From Burkholderiales bacterium C2 (GTDB lineage: Bacteria; Pseudomonadota; Gammaproteobacteria; Burkholderiales; Burkholderiaceae_C), in NCBI GenBank assembly GCA_005503085.1, contig SCOI01000013.1:62001-126000 (forward strand): a stretch of DNA of 64,000 nt, read 5' to 3'. The translations under genes and the position numbers were made by a program. This document shows positions 8,099-17,493 of the stretch, piece by piece (the stretch's first letter is position 1; the number at the start of each line of letters is the position of its first letter). The notes beneath the pieces were generated by a model that was not told where the DNA came from, searched no databases, and worked only from the letters and a program-made list of their open reading frames with translations.

Positions 8099-9060
8099 GC
8101 CTGTTCCTGCTCAAGCGCTTTGCCACGCTGATCGCCACGCTGCTGGCGGCCTCCTTGCTGGTGTTCGGCGTGCTGGAGGTGCTGCCCGGCAATGCGGCCC
8201 AGCTCTTGATGGGGCCGGACGCCGCGCCCGAGGCGGTGGCCGCACTGGCCGAAAAACTGGGCCTCAACGACAGCGCCTGGACCCGCTATGGGGCCTGGCT
8301 GGCGGGGCTGCTGCTGCGCGGCGATATGGGCTTGTCTTACGCCTACAGCGCGCCGGTGGCCGAGCTGATTGCCGAGCGCCTGGCGTTGACCGTGCCGCTG
8401 GCGCTGATCGCGATGGCGCTGACCACGGTGATCGCGCTGTCGGCCGGCGTCTATGCGGCCTCGCGCCACAACCAGGCCGGCGATGTCGGCATCATGGGCC
8501 TGAGCCAGCTGGGCATCGCGGTGCCGAATTTCTGGTTCGCGATCCTGCTGATCCTGCTGTTCGCGGTGCATCTGCAATGGCTGCCGGCCGGTGGCTTCCC
8601 GGGCTGGCGCGAGGACGATGGTGGCGGCATCTGGCCGGCGCTGCAGGCCCTGCTGCTGCCGGCCGTCTCGCTGGCCGTGGTGCAGGCGGCCATCCTGGCC
8701 CGCATCACCCGCTCGGCGATGCTGGAGGTCTTGCGCGAGGATTTCGTCCGCAGCGCCCGTGCCAAGGGCCTGAGCCGGCGCGGCGCGCTGTGGGGCCATG
8801 CGCTGCGCAACGCGATGATTCCGGTGCTGACCGTGATGGGCTTGCAGTTCGCCAATCTGCTGGCCGGCACCATCGTGGTCGAGAACGTGTTCTATCTGCC
8901 GGGCCTGGGCCGGCTGATCTTCCAGGCCATCGCCAACCGCGATCTGATCGTGGTGCGCAATGCGGTGCTGCTGCTGGCGGTCATGGTGATCGTCGTCAAC
9001 TTCGTCGTCGATGTGCTCTATGCCTGGATAGACCCGCGCATCAAGGCGGCGGATCTATGA
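8095..9060 (+). CDS. Peptide/nickel-type ABC transporter permease (DppB-like)
   Basis: A 321-residue inner-membrane permease of the DppB/OppB family, with about six membrane helices, the N-terminal LFLLKRFATLIATLLAASLLVF helix, and the cytoplasmic EAA loop RSARAKGLSRRGALWGHALRNAMIP that contacts the ATPases. It is coupled at both ends by ATGA overlaps, to gntR upstream and the second permease downstream. Family members move di/oligopeptides, nickel chelates or glycosides; the substrate here is probably a peptide or amide because an amidase gene ends the operon. Confidence 0.92.
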   Translation: MSLFLLKRFATLIATLLAASLLVFGVLEVLPGNAAQLLMGPDAAPEAVAALAEKLGLNDSAWTRYGAWLAGLLLRGDMGLSYAYSAPVAELIAERLALTVPLALIAMALTTVIALSAGVYAASRHNQAGDVGIMGLSQLGIAVPNFWFAILLILLFAVHLQWLPAGGFPGWREDDGGGIWPALQALLLPAVSLAVVQAAILARITRSAMLEVLREDFVRSARAKGLSRRGALWGHALRNAMIPVLTVMGLQFANLLAGTIVVENVFYLPGLGRLIFQAIANRDLIVVRNAVLLLAVMVIVVNFVVDVLYAWIDPRIKAADL

Positions 9061-9881
9061 GGCGCGCGCTGCAACACCCCAGCTTTGTTCTTGGCGCCGC
9101 GCTGACCGCGCTGCTGCTGCTGGCGGCCCTGCTGTCCCTGCTCTGGACCCCCTGGCCGCCCTACGAGATCGACATCCCGGCCAAGCTGCAGGCGCCCAGC
9201 GCAGCCCACTGGCTGGGCACCGACGCGCTGGGCCGCGACATCGCCAGCCTGCTGCTGCTGGGCGCGCGCAACTCCATCCTGGTCGGCGTGATCGCGGTGG
9301 GCATCGGTCTTGGTATCGGCACCCTGCTGGGCCTGTGGGCGGCGGCGCGGCGCGGCTGGGTCGAGGAGGCGGTGATGCGCTTCTCGGACTTCAGCTTCGC
9401 CTTCCCGGCCATCCTGCTGGCCATCATGATGACGGCGGTGTTCGGCCCCGGCATCGTCAACGCCATCATCGCGATCGGCCTCCACAACATCCCGACCTTC
9501 GCCCGCATCAGCCGCGCCAGCGCCAAGGCGCAATGGGCGCGCGACTATGTGCTGGCCGCGCGTGCCTGCGGCAAGGGCGCCTGGCGCATCAGCGTCGAGC
9601 ATGTGCTGCCGAACATCGCCTCGGTGCTGATCGTGCAGGCGACCATCCAGTTCGCGCTGGCGATACTGGCCGAGGCCGCGCTGTCCTATCTGGGCCTGGG
9701 CACCCAGCCGCCCGAGCCCAGCTGGGGCCGCATGCTCGCCGAGGCCCAGACGCTGATGTTCCAGGCGCCGCTGCTGGCGGTCTTTCCCGGCCTGGCCATC
9801 ATGGCGGCCGTGCTGGGGCTCAACCTCTTGGGTGACGGGCTGCGCGACCTTCTCGACCCCAAGCTGGCGAGGGCGCGCTGA
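9057..9881 (+). CDS. Peptide/nickel-type ABC transporter permease (DppC-like)
   Basis: A 274-residue second permease of the importer. The hallmark HWLGTDALGRDIASLLLLGAR segment of DppC/OppC proteins is present, as is the EAA loop RDYVLAARACGKGAWRISVEHVLPN, with five to six hydrophobic helices. It pairs with the DppB-like subunit in the membrane. ATGA overlap with the upstream permease and one-base overlap (TGATG) with the ATPase gene show tight translational coupling. Confidence 0.92.
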   Translation: MRRALQHPSFVLGAALTALLLLAALLSLLWTPWPPYEIDIPAKLQAPSAAHWLGTDALGRDIASLLLLGARNSILVGVIAVGIGLGIGTLLGLWAAARRGWVEEAVMRFSDFSFAFPAILLAIMMTAVFGPGIVNAIIAIGLHNIPTFARISRASAKAQWARDYVLAARACGKGAWRISVEHVLPNIASVLIVQATIQFALAILAEAALSYLGLGTQPPEPSWGRMLAEAQTLMFQAPLLAVFPGLAIMAAVLGLNLLGDGLRDLLDPKLARAR

Positions 9882-10855
9882 TGCTGGAAGTCAAGGACCT
9901 GCGCGTGCAGCTGCAGACCCGGCGCGGACCGGCCGAGGCGGTGCGCGGCCTGAGCTTCGAGCTGGCGCGCGGCGAGACGCTGGGCCTGATCGGCGAATCG
10001 GGCTGCGGCAAGTCGCTGACCGCGCTGGCGCTGATGGGCTTGCTGCCCGACAGCGCCCAGGTCAGCGGCGCGATCCGCTTCCAGGGTCAGGACTTGCTGG
10101 CGCTGAGTGACCGCGAGCGCAGCGCACTGCGCGGCAACCGCATGGCCATGGTGTTCCAGGAACCGATGACGGCGCTGAACCCGCTGCACCGTGTCGGCGC
10201 CCAGGTGGCCGAGCCGCTGCGCCTGCACCGGGGCTGGGGGGCGGCGCGGGCGCTGGACGAGGCGGTGCGCCTGCTGGAGCGGGTCGGCCTGCCCGATGCG
10301 AAGCGGCGTGCCCTGGCCTATCCGCACGAGCTGTCCGGTGGCCAGCGCCAGCGGGTGAGCATCGCGATGGCGCTGGCCTGCGAGCCCGATCTGCTGATCG
10401 CCGATGAGCCGACCACTGCGCTGGACGTAACGATACAGGGCCAGATCCTGGACCTGCTGGCCGAGCTGGTCGAGGAGCGCGGCATGGGCCTGATCCTGAT
10501 CTCGCACGACCTCGGCGTGATCGCCGAGAACGTGGGGCAGATGCTGGTGATGTACGGCGGCAGCGTGGTTGAGCGCGGGCCGACCGCAGCCGTGTTCGAG
10601 CGCATCGGCCATCCCTACACCCAAGGCCTGTTTGCCGCCCGGCCACGGCTGGGCATGGCGCGCGGCGCGCGGCTGCAGACGATTGCCGGCAGCGTGCCCG
10701 AGCTGGCGGACCTGCCCGCTGGCTGCCCCTTCAGTGCGCGCTGCCGGCTGGCGACGGCCGAGTGCGCTGACACGCGCCCGCCGGCGCTGGCGATGCCGCA
10801 GCCGGGGCATGAGGTCAGCTGCCTGCATCTGGAGGAGGCGTTGCGTGGCCGATGA
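9881..10855 (+). CDS. Peptide ABC transporter ATPase (DppD/OppD-like)
   Basis: A 324-residue nucleotide-binding subunit: Walker [10 protein letters not shown]-loop [10 protein letters not shown], signature LSGGQRQR, Walker B LLIADEP, H-loop SHD. The C-terminal oligopeptide/dipeptide extension has the Cys-rich pattern [14 protein letters not shown]. Its start overlaps the permease stop by one base. It should form a heterodimer with the next ATPase to power uptake. Confidence 0.93.
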   Translation: MLEVKDLRVQLQTRRGPAEAVRGLSFELARGETLGLIGESGCGKSLTALALMGLLPDSAQVSGAIRFQGQDLLALSDRERSALRGNRMAMVFQEPMTALNPLHRVGAQVAEPLRLHRGWGAARALDEAVRLLERVGLPDAKRRALAYPHELSGGQRQRVSIAMALACEPDLLIADEPTTALDVTIQGQILDLLAELVEERGMGLILISHDLGVIAENVGQMLVMYGGSVVERGPTAAVFERIGHPYTQGLFAARPRLGMARGARLQTIAGSVPELADLPAGCPFSARCRLATAECADTRPPALAMPQPGHEVSCLHLEEALRGR

Positions 10856-11867
10856 TGCGCTGCTGAAGGTCGAGAACCTTCATCGCCACTACCGGCTGCC
10901 GCGCGAGCGCCTGTTTGCGCCGGCGCCGAGTTTGCAGGCGCTGCGCGGTGTTGATCTCGAGCTGCGGGCCGGCCAGTCGCTGGGCGTGGTCGGCGAGTCG
11001 GGCTCGGGCAAGAGCACCCTGGCGCGGGCGGTGATGGCGCTGGAGACGCCGGACCAGGGTCGGGTCTTGCTGAAGGGGCAGGACCTGCACGCGCTGCCGC
11101 CGGCCGCGCTGAGGGCGGCGCGGCGCGACTTCCAGATGGTGTTCCAGGACCCTTATGGCTCGCTGGACCCGCGCCGCAAGGTCGGCCGCATCGTCGCCGA
11201 ACCCCTGGTGTCGCTGACCTCCGCAGGGCCGGCCGAGCAGCGCGAGCGGGTGCTCGACAGCCTGGTGGCCGTGGGCCTGCGCGAGGCCGATCTGGACAAG
11301 TATCCGCACGAATTCTCCGGCGGCCAGCGTCAGCGCATCGCGATCGCGCGCGCGCTGGTGACGCGGCCGCAGCTGATCGTCGCCGACGAGCCGGTCAGCG
11401 CGCTCGATGTCTCGGTGCAGGCCCAGGTGCTGAACCTGCTGCAGGACTTGCGCGAGCGCTATGGGCTCTCCTACCTGCTGATCAGCCATGATCTGGCCGT
11501 GGTCGACCATGTCTGCGACCAGCTCATCGTGCTCTACCAGGGCCGGGTGGTGGAGCAGGGCAGCCCCGAGGCGCTGTTCCGCCTGGCCGCCCATCCCTAC
11601 ACCCAGGCCTTGCTGGACGCGGTGCCGCGTGCGCGGCCGACGGGCCAGCGGCGGCGCGGCAGGCCTGCCGTAATGCCGATACAGTCGCAGCCGATGGCAA
11701 GACCTGGCACCGGCTGCGACTTCGCGCCGCGCTGCCCGCATGCGAGCCCGCGCTGCGCGGCCGAGGCGCCGCTGCTGCGCGAGCTGGGGGCGGGGCAGCG
11801 CGCGGCATGCCATCATGCCGAGAAGATTTTGCAAACCCGGATTGCAGCGGAGGATTCCAGATGTTGA
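10845..11867 (+). CDS. Peptide ABC transporter ATPase (DppF/OppF-like)
   Basis: A 340-residue second nucleotide-binding subunit: Walker A GESGSGKST, Q-loop FQDPYGSLDPR, signature FSGGQRQR, Walker B LIVADEP, SHD. A Cys-containing C-terminal extension (CDFAPRCPHASPRC) follows. The start is GTG at 10845, preceded by GGAGGAGG with about 7-nt spacing, so it overlaps the upstream ATPase by 11 bp. Its stop overlaps the start of the binding-protein gene. Confidence 0.92.
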   Translation: MADDALLKVENLHRHYRLPRERLFAPAPSLQALRGVDLELRAGQSLGVVGESGSGKSTLARAVMALETPDQGRVLLKGQDLHALPPAALRAARRDFQMVFQDPYGSLDPRRKVGRIVAEPLVSLTSAGPAEQRERVLDSLVAVGLREADLDKYPHEFSGGQRQRIAIARALVTRPQLIVADEPVSALDVSVQAQVLNLLQDLRERYGLSYLLISHDLAVVDHVCDQLIVLYQGRVVEQGSPEALFRLAAHPYTQALLDAVPRARPTGQRRRGRPAVMPIQSQPMARPGTGCDFAPRCPHASPRCAAEAPLLRELGAGQRAACHHAEKILQTRIAAEDSRC

Positions 11868-13351
11868 TGAAGCAATTGATACTGGCCACGAGTCTGGCCG
11901 CGCTGGGGCTGCTGAGTGCGGGCGTCCAGGCGCAGGCCAGGAAGGACAGCCTGGTGCTGGCGATGACGCTGGAGCCGCCGGGCCTGGACCCGACCGCCGG
12001 CGCGGCCTCGGCGATTGCCGAGATCGTCCAGTACAACATCTTCGAGACCCTGAGCAAGATCGGCCCGGACGGCAAGGTCAGCCCGCTGCTGGCCGAGAGC
12101 TGGGAGGTCTCGCCGGACCTGAAGACCTATACCTTCAAGCTGCGCAAGGGCGTCAAGTTCCAGAACGGCGAGCCCTTCGATGCGGCGGCGGTGAAGTTCA
12201 GCTTCGAGCGTGCGGCCGCCGAGAAAAGCGTCAACAAGGACAAGCGCCTGTTCGCCGCGATGGACTTCATCGCGACGCCCGATCCCCACACCGTGGTGAT
12301 CGGCCTGAAGACCATAGAGCCCGATTTCCTGTTCCTGATCGGCCAGGCCACGGCCATCATCGTCGAGCCCAAGAGCGCCGAGAGCAATGCCACCCGGCCG
12401 GTCGGCACCGGGCCCTACAAGCTGGAGAACTGGGCCAAGGGCTCGGCCGTCACGCTGACCCGCTGGGACGGCTACCGCGCCGCGCCGCAGCTGAAGATAC
12501 GCCGCGTCAGCTTCCGCTTCATCAGCGACCCGGCGGCCCAGGTGGCGGCCCTGCTGTCGGGCGATGTCGATGCCTTCCCGCGTGTGGCCGCGGCGCGCAG
12601 CCTGGGCCAGTTCAGCAGCGACAAGCGTTTCCAGGTCATCAAGGCCGGTTCGCGGGCCAAGACCATCCTGGCGATCAACAACAAGAAAAAACCGCTGGAC
12701 GATGTGCGGGTGCGCCGCGCGATCGCCGCCGCGCTGGACCGCAAGTCCATCATCGAGGCGGCGGCCGATGGCTTCGGCGTGCCCATCGGCAGCCATTACG
12801 TGCCCGGCGCGCTGGGCTATCTGGACACGACCGCCCTCAACCCCTTCGACCCCAACAAGGCCCGCGCGCTGCTGAAGGAGGCGGGCGTGGCAACGCCGCT
12901 GGAGCTGAGCCTGAAGCTGCCGCCGACGCCCTATGCGCGCCAGGGTGGCGAGGTGGTCGCGGCGCAACTGGCCAAGGTGGGCATCGTCGCGAAGATCGAG
13001 AACGTCGAGTGGGCGCAGTGGTTGTCGGGCGTCTACACCAACAAGCAGTACGACCTGAGCCTGATCAGCCATGTCGAACCCTTCGATCTGAACAACTACG
13101 CCAAGCCCGGCTATTACTGGGGCTATGAGAATCCGGCGTTTGCCAAGTTGCTGGAGCGCATCAACAACACGCCGCGCGAGGCCGAGCGCGCCAAGCTGCT
13201 GGGCGAGGCGCAGCGTCTGCTGGCGCAGGACGCGGTCAACGCCTATCTGTACCAGCCGGTCTGGCTGACGGTGGCCAAGCGTCAGCTCAAGGGCTTGTGG
13301 ACGGATATGCCGGTCTTTGTCAACGACATCTCGGCTTTGAGCTGGGAATGA
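11861..13351 (+). CDS. Periplasmic substrate-binding protein of the peptide ABC importer (SBP family 5)
   Basis: A 496-residue exported binding protein. The signal peptide MLMKQLILATSLAALGLLSAGVQAQA is followed by a family 5 extracellular solute-binding fold with conserved EPPGLDP, LAESWEVSPDLKTYTFKLRKGVKF and PVGTGPYKL blocks. There is no lipobox, so it should be free in the periplasm. The start at 11861 has GGAGG about 8 nt upstream, and the gene overlaps the ATPase by 7 bp. Being last among the transport genes is unusual, since binding proteins of this family more often come first. The ligand is unknown. Confidence 0.92.
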   Translation: MLMKQLILATSLAALGLLSAGVQAQARKDSLVLAMTLEPPGLDPTAGAASAIAEIVQYNIFETLSKIGPDGKVSPLLAESWEVSPDLKTYTFKLRKGVKFQNGEPFDAAAVKFSFERAAAEKSVNKDKRLFAAMDFIATPDPHTVVIGLKTIEPDFLFLIGQATAIIVEPKSAESNATRPVGTGPYKLENWAKGSAVTLTRWDGYRAAPQLKIRRVSFRFISDPAAQVAALLSGDVDAFPRVAAARSLGQFSSDKRFQVIKAGSRAKTILAINNKKKPLDDVRVRRAIAAALDRKSIIEAAADGFGVPIGSHYVPGALGYLDTTALNPFDPNKARALLKEAGVATPLELSLKLPPTPYARQGGEVVAAQLAKVGIVAKIENVEWAQWLSGVYTNKQYDLSLISHVEPFDLNNYAKPGYYWGYENPAFAKLLERINNTPREAERAKLLGEAQRLLAQDAVNAYLYQPVWLTVAKRQLKGLWTDMPVFVNDISALSWE

Positions 13352-14820
13352 GCGCGCCGCTGTTCTCGCTCAGCGCCGTCGAGCTGCTGGACGGCTACCG
13401 CCGCCGCGCCTTCTCGCCGGTCGAGGTCACGCAAGCGGTGCTGGCCCATATCGGGTGCTGGGAGCCGCAGCTCTGCGCGCTCTATGCGCCGGACCCGGAG
13501 GCCGCACTGGCCCAGGCCCGTGCGTCCGAGGCGCGCTGGTTGAAGGGCGAGGCGCTGGCGCTGGACGGTGTGCCGCTGACCTTGAAGGAAAACATCGCGA
13601 CGCGCGGCACGCCGATGCCGCTGGGCACGGCCGCCACGGTGCTGAGCCCGGCCACCGAGGATGCGCCGCCGGCGGCCCGGATGCGCGAGGCCGGCGCTGT
13701 GTTGCTGGCCAAGACCACGATGCCGGACTACGGCATGCTCAGCTCCGGGCTGTCGAGTTTTCATCCGCTGACCCGCAATCCCTGGAACCTGGATCGCAAC
13801 CCCGGCGGCTCCAGCGCCGGCGCGGCCGCTGCGGCGGCGGCCGGCTATGGCCCGCTGCATCTGGGCACCGATATCGGCGGCTCGCTGCGCCTGCCGGCCT
13901 CCTGGTGCGGCATCTTCACCCTGAAGCCCAGCCTCGGCCGCATCCCGATCAAGCCGCCGTTCGCCGGCCGCGTTGCCGGCCCGATGACGCGCACGGTGAC
14001 CGATGCCGCGCTGATGATGGCTTCGCTGTCCCGCCCCGATTGGCGCGACACGATGAGCCTGCCCGCCCAGGACATCGCCTGGATGAAGCTGGACCGCGAT
14101 GTCAAAGGCTTGCGCATCGGCCTGATGCTGGACGCCGGCTGGGGCCTGGATGTCGAGCCCGAGACCCGCGCCGCCGTCGAGGCCGCCGCGCGCCTCTTCG
14201 AGGCCGCTGGCGCGCTGGTCCAGCCGCTGCCCGCTTTCAGCACGCGCGCGATGATCGATGGTCTCGACAAGTTCTGGCGCATGCGCTCCTGGCTGGACAT
14301 CTCGGCCCTGCCGCCGGAGCGCCAGGTGCTGGTCCTGCCCTATATCCGCGACTGGGTGTCCACCGGCGGGAGCTTGAGCGCGGCCGAGCTGTTCCACGGC
14401 TACAGCCAGATGGCGGCCTTCCGCGAGGCGGCGGTCGCGGCCTGCCAACCCTATGACTATGTGCTGTCGCCGGTCAGCCCGGTGCCGGCCTTCCCGGCCG
14501 AATGGGCCAGCCCGATCAACGACCCGCAGCACCCCTTCGAGCACATCGCCTTCACGCTGCCCTACAACATGAGCGAGCAGCCGGCCGCTTCCATCAACTG
14601 CGGCTACACCAAGTCCGGCCTGCCTATCGGCCTGCAGATCATCGGCCAGCGCTTCGACGATCTGGGCGTGCTGCAAATGGCACGGGCCTTTGAGCAGATG
14701 CGGCCCGCGCAGCGCGACTGGCCGCAGCCGCCCGAGGCGCTGGCTGACGATGAGACCGACGATGTGCCGTTGATTCGCCGTTCCAAGCCGATGGCGAATC
14801 GGGGCAGGGCGGGGTATTGA
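13348..14820 (+). CDS. Amidase-signature hydrolase
   Basis: A 490-residue enzyme with the Ser-cisSer-Lys machinery of the amidase-signature family: K80 in PLTLKEN, S155 in GGSSAGA, and nucleophile S179 in TDIGGSLRLPA. The family hydrolyses amides, including carboxamides, peptides and aryl-amides. ATGA overlap with the binding-protein gene places it in the transport operon, so it probably acts on the imported compound or a product of it. No signal peptide is present, so it is cytoplasmic. The exact substrate cannot be deduced. Confidence 0.92.
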   Translation: MSAPLFSLSAVELLDGYRRRAFSPVEVTQAVLAHIGCWEPQLCALYAPDPEAALAQARASEARWLKGEALALDGVPLTLKENIATRGTPMPLGTAATVLSPATEDAPPAARMREAGAVLLAKTTMPDYGMLSSGLSSFHPLTRNPWNLDRNPGGSSAGAAAAAAAGYGPLHLGTDIGGSLRLPASWCGIFTLKPSLGRIPIKPPFAGRVAGPMTRTVTDAALMMASLSRPDWRDTMSLPAQDIAWMKLDRDVKGLRIGLMLDAGWGLDVEPETRAAVEAAARLFEAAGALVQPLPAFSTRAMIDGLDKFWRMRSWLDISALPPERQVLVLPYIRDWVSTGGSLSAAELFHGYSQMAAFREAAVAACQPYDYVLSPVSPVPAFPAEWASPINDPQHPFEHIAFTLPYNMSEQPAASINCGYTKSGLPIGLQIIGQRFDDLGVLQMARAFEQMRPAQRDWPQPPEALADDETDDVPLIRRSKPMANRGRAGY

Positions 14821-14858
14821 TGAGGCGCGGCACCGCCGCATGATCGGGTTCAACAACG

Positions 14859-15590
14859 ATGGATCTGCAACTCAAAGGCCTGCGGGCCGTGGTCACCGGC
14901 GGCTCCTCGGGCATAGGCGCGGCCATCGTGCGCACCTTGGCCGCCGAGGGCTGCGAGGTGATGTTTTGCGCGCGTGATCCGGGCCGCATCGAGGCCGCGC
15001 TGCGAGCGCTGGAGTGCCTGCCCGGTCGGGTCAGCGCCCGCGCGCTCGATGTCACCGACACGCCAGCGCTGCGCGACTGGCTGGGCTCGCTGGGCGGCTT
15101 CGACATCTTTGTGCCTAATGTCAGCGCGCTCAGTGGCGACTGGGAGCAGGCGATCCGCAGCGATATCCGCGCCACGGTGGAGGCCACCGAGGCCGCCGTG
15201 CCCTGGCTGCAGCGCTCGCCGCATGCGGCCATCACCTATATCGGCTCCAAGGCCGGCTCGCTGGCAGCGCCCAACTCGGCGGCCTATGGCGCGGCCAAGG
15301 CGGCGCTGGCTCACTACATGAAGTCGCTGTCGGCCCGGTTGCTGCCCGGCGTGCGCGTCAACACCGTGTCGCCCGGCGATACCCTGGTGGTCGATGGTTT
15401 CTGGGACCGGGTGCGGTGCGAGGAGCCGGATCAATTCGCCAAGGTCGTGCAGCGCAACCCGTTGCAACGCCTGGCCACGCCCGAGGAAATCGCCCGCGTC
15501 GTGGCCTTTGTCTCGAGCCCGGCGGCCAGCTTTGTCGCGGGTGCGAACTGGTATGTCGATGGCGGGTCGACGGCGCATGTGCAGATATGA
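14859..15590 (+). CDS. Short-chain dehydrogenase/reductase
   Basis: A 243-residue classical SDR with nucleotide-binding TGGSSGIG at residues 13-20, catalytic S around the IGSKAG block, and the YxxxK motif YGAAK. The C-terminal ANWYVDGG is typical of FabG-like members. It uses NAD(P)H to interconvert an alcohol and a ketone; the substrate is unknown. It starts 38 bp after the amidase on the same strand, so it may be the last gene of the uptake and degradation operon. Confidence 0.9.
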   Translation: MDLQLKGLRAVVTGGSSGIGAAIVRTLAAEGCEVMFCARDPGRIEAALRALECLPGRVSARALDVTDTPALRDWLGSLGGFDIFVPNVSALSGDWEQAIRSDIRATVEATEAAVPWLQRSPHAAITYIGSKAGSLAAPNSAAYGAAKAALAHYMKSLSARLLPGVRVNTVSPGDTLVVDGFWDRVRCEEPDQFAKVVQRNPLQRLATPEEIARVVAFVSSPAASFVAGANWYVDGGSTAHVQI

Positions 15591-15688
15591 GTCTTGATGG
15601 CGGAACAGAACCCGGCGATGCAGCTGTGCCGCTTGCGGTGCAGCGGGCGAGCGCTGAGCGCGCTACCGAAATCAGAAGGGAGTCTTCA

Positions 15689-16270
15689 ATGATCGAGATC
15701 CATCCGCTCTCCCCTGACCGCCAGGCCGACTTCATGGCTTTTTTCGATGGCGAGGCCTTTAGCGACAACCCGCGCTGGGCTTTTTGCTACTGCCAGTGCT
15801 TTTACGAGGACCACCGGGTCGTCAACTGGAAGGCACGGACGGCCGGCGAGAACCGCGATTGCGCTGCGCGGCGCATAGCGACCGGGCGGATGCAGGGCTA
15901 TCTGGCCTATCGCGAGGGCCGCGTGGTCGGCTGGTGCAATGCGGCGCCACGCCCGCTGCTGCATGCGCTGGACGACGAACCGCCGTTGCAGTCCCCGCCC
16001 GAGGAGCTGGCCCGCACCGGCACGATCGTGTGCTTTCTGGTGGCCCCCAGTCAGCGTGGCCAGGGCATTGCGAAAGCTCTGCTGGACGCTGCCTGTGATG
16101 GCTTGCGGCAGCAGGGCATGGCGCGCGTCGAAGCCAATCCGCGTACCGATCCGTCCAGCGCCGCCGACAACCATTTCGGACCGCTGAAGTTGTACCTGGC
16201 GGCCGGCTTCGAGCAGCTGCGCGATGACGGCGACGGCAGCGTGTGGGTCGGCAAGGATCTGGGGCGATGA
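15689..16270 (+). CDS. GNAT-family N-acetyltransferase
   Basis: A 193-residue acetyltransferase. The acetyl-CoA motif is CFLVAPSQRGQGIAKALLDAACDGL and the C-terminal block is LKLYLAAGFEQL. The N-terminal half has an unusual WAFCYCQCFYEDHR Cys-rich segment found in a subset of GNATs. AGAAGGGAG precedes the ATG. The stop overlaps the next gene (ATGA), so the two are co-translated. The acceptor is unknown. Confidence 0.88.
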   Translation: MIEIHPLSPDRQADFMAFFDGEAFSDNPRWAFCYCQCFYEDHRVVNWKARTAGENRDCAARRIATGRMQGYLAYREGRVVGWCNAAPRPLLHALDDEPPLQSPPEELARTGTIVCFLVAPSQRGQGIAKALLDAACDGLRQQGMARVEANPRTDPSSAADNHFGPLKLYLAAGFEQLRDDGDGSVWVGKDLGR

Positions 16271-16677
16271 GTGAAGCACAGCAGAACAGCAGCGCGAGCA
16301 TCGTGCTGGCCGAGCAGATTCGCAGCCTCGAACGCAGCCGCCTGCGCGCGCTGGTGGCCGCCGACATGGCGACCGCAGGCTCGCTCCATGCCGACGACTT
16401 CCAGCTGATCACACCGGGTGGCGTGGCCTTCAGCCGCGATCAATACCTGGGCAAGATAGCGCAGGGCACGCTGCGCTATCTGCGCTGGGAGCCGGATGCC
16501 GAGATGGCGGTGCGCGTCAGCGGCCAGGACAGCGCGGCGATACGCTACCAGGCCACGCTGGCCTTCGAGGGCAGCGCGCCGTTTCGTTGCTGGCATATCG
16601 ACACTTACGAGCGCAATGCCCAGGGTCAGTGGCAGGTCGTGTGGTCGCAGGCCACGGCGATCAAGCCGGCCAGCTGA
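16267..16677 (+). CDS. DUF4440/NTF2-like (SnoaL fold) protein
   Basis: A 136-residue protein with the cone-shaped NTF2-like pattern: an N-terminal helix ERSRLRALVAADMATAGSLHADDFQLITPGG, then beta strands ending in FRCWHIDTYERNAQGQWQVVWSQATAI. The fold serves as an enzyme or ligand pocket; no function is assignable. ATGA overlap couples it to the upstream acetyltransferase. Confidence 0.82.
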   Translation: MSEAQQNSSASIVLAEQIRSLERSRLRALVAADMATAGSLHADDFQLITPGGVAFSRDQYLGKIAQGTLRYLRWEPDAEMAVRVSGQDSAAIRYQATLAFEGSAPFRCWHIDTYERNAQGQWQVVWSQATAIKPAS

Positions 16678-16747
16678 ACCCGATCTGGCGTTGCCGACGC
16701 ATGCGCCACAATCACCACCAGACATCCATGTTCCGGAGACTTTCGCC

Positions 16748-17347
16748 ATGAATCACGCCCACACCCTTGCCGCCGAATCCACGCCCAGCGCCGGCGATCG
16801 CCCCGACCGCCTGGAGGAGCAACTGTCCTTCAAGTCGCGCTTCGTGCTGCTGTTCGGCGAGATCAGCGACACGGTTGCCCATGCGACTTGCCGCCGCCTG
16901 CTGGCGCTGGCGGCCGAGTCCGATGCGCCGATCACCTTGCTGATCTCCTCGCCGGGCGGTCATGTGGAATCGGGCGACGCGATCCACGACATGATCAATT
17001 TCGTGCGTGCCCCGGTCACCACGGTGGGCACCGGCTGGGTGGCCAGCGCCGGCGCCCATATCTTCCTGGCGCCGCCCAAGGAGCGCCGCGTCTGCCTGCC
17101 CAACACCCGCTTCATGATCCACCAGCCGGCCGGCGGCGCCGGCGGCCAGGCCTCGGACATCGCGATCCAGGCGCGCGAGATCCTGCGCACCCGCGAACGC
17201 ATCGCCCAGGTCATCGCCAAGCAGACCGGCCAGAAGCTCGAGCGCGTGCAGACCGATATGGAACGCGACCACTGGATGAGCGCCGCCGAAGCGATCGACT
17301 ACGGCATCGTCTCGCGCGTCATCGAGCGCCAGCAAGAGCTGGGCTGA
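16748..17347 (+). CDS. ClpP-family serine protease
   Basis: A 199-residue ClpP-like subunit. The catalytic triad S100 (GWVASAGA), H125 (RFMIHQPAGG) and D174 (MERDHWMSAAEA) keeps the same 25- and 49-residue spacing as E. coli ClpP. The N-terminal 25 residues are non-conserved. GGAG lies about 9 nt before the ATG. No clpX follows, and a housekeeping clpP-clpX-lon set would normally be linked, so this is more likely an accessory ClpP paralogue. It is expected to be cytoplasmic and oligomeric. Confidence 0.9.
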   Translation: MNHAHTLAAESTPSAGDRPDRLEEQLSFKSRFVLLFGEISDTVAHATCRRLLALAAESDAPITLLISSPGGHVESGDAIHDMINFVRAPVTTVGTGWVASAGAHIFLAPPKERRVCLPNTRFMIHQPAGGAGGQASDIAIQAREILRTRERIAQVIAKQTGQKLERVQTDMERDHWMSAAEAIDYGIVSRVIERQQELG

Positions 17348-17361
17348 GCGCTTAGGGCGGC

Positions 17362-17375
17362 GCAAGACCTGGCCC
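17362..17375 (+). repeat. Copy 1 of a 14-bp intergenic repeat flanking aqpZ
   Basis: GCAAGACCTGGCCC; a second copy with one mismatch (GCAAGACCTGACCC) lies at 18196-18209 in the same orientation on the other side of aqpZ. Similar 12-mers occur inside coding sequence, so this may be chance or a genome-specific short motif. Confidence 0.35.
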
Positions 17376-17493
17376 CTGCCCAGGGGACATTCCGAGATTG
17401 CCTTGTCACGACGCTTGCATCATGATGCGGCGCAGCCGCCGGCGGCAACTTGGACTGGCCGGCGTGTTGAACCCTTTGGTGGAGGAAGAAACG

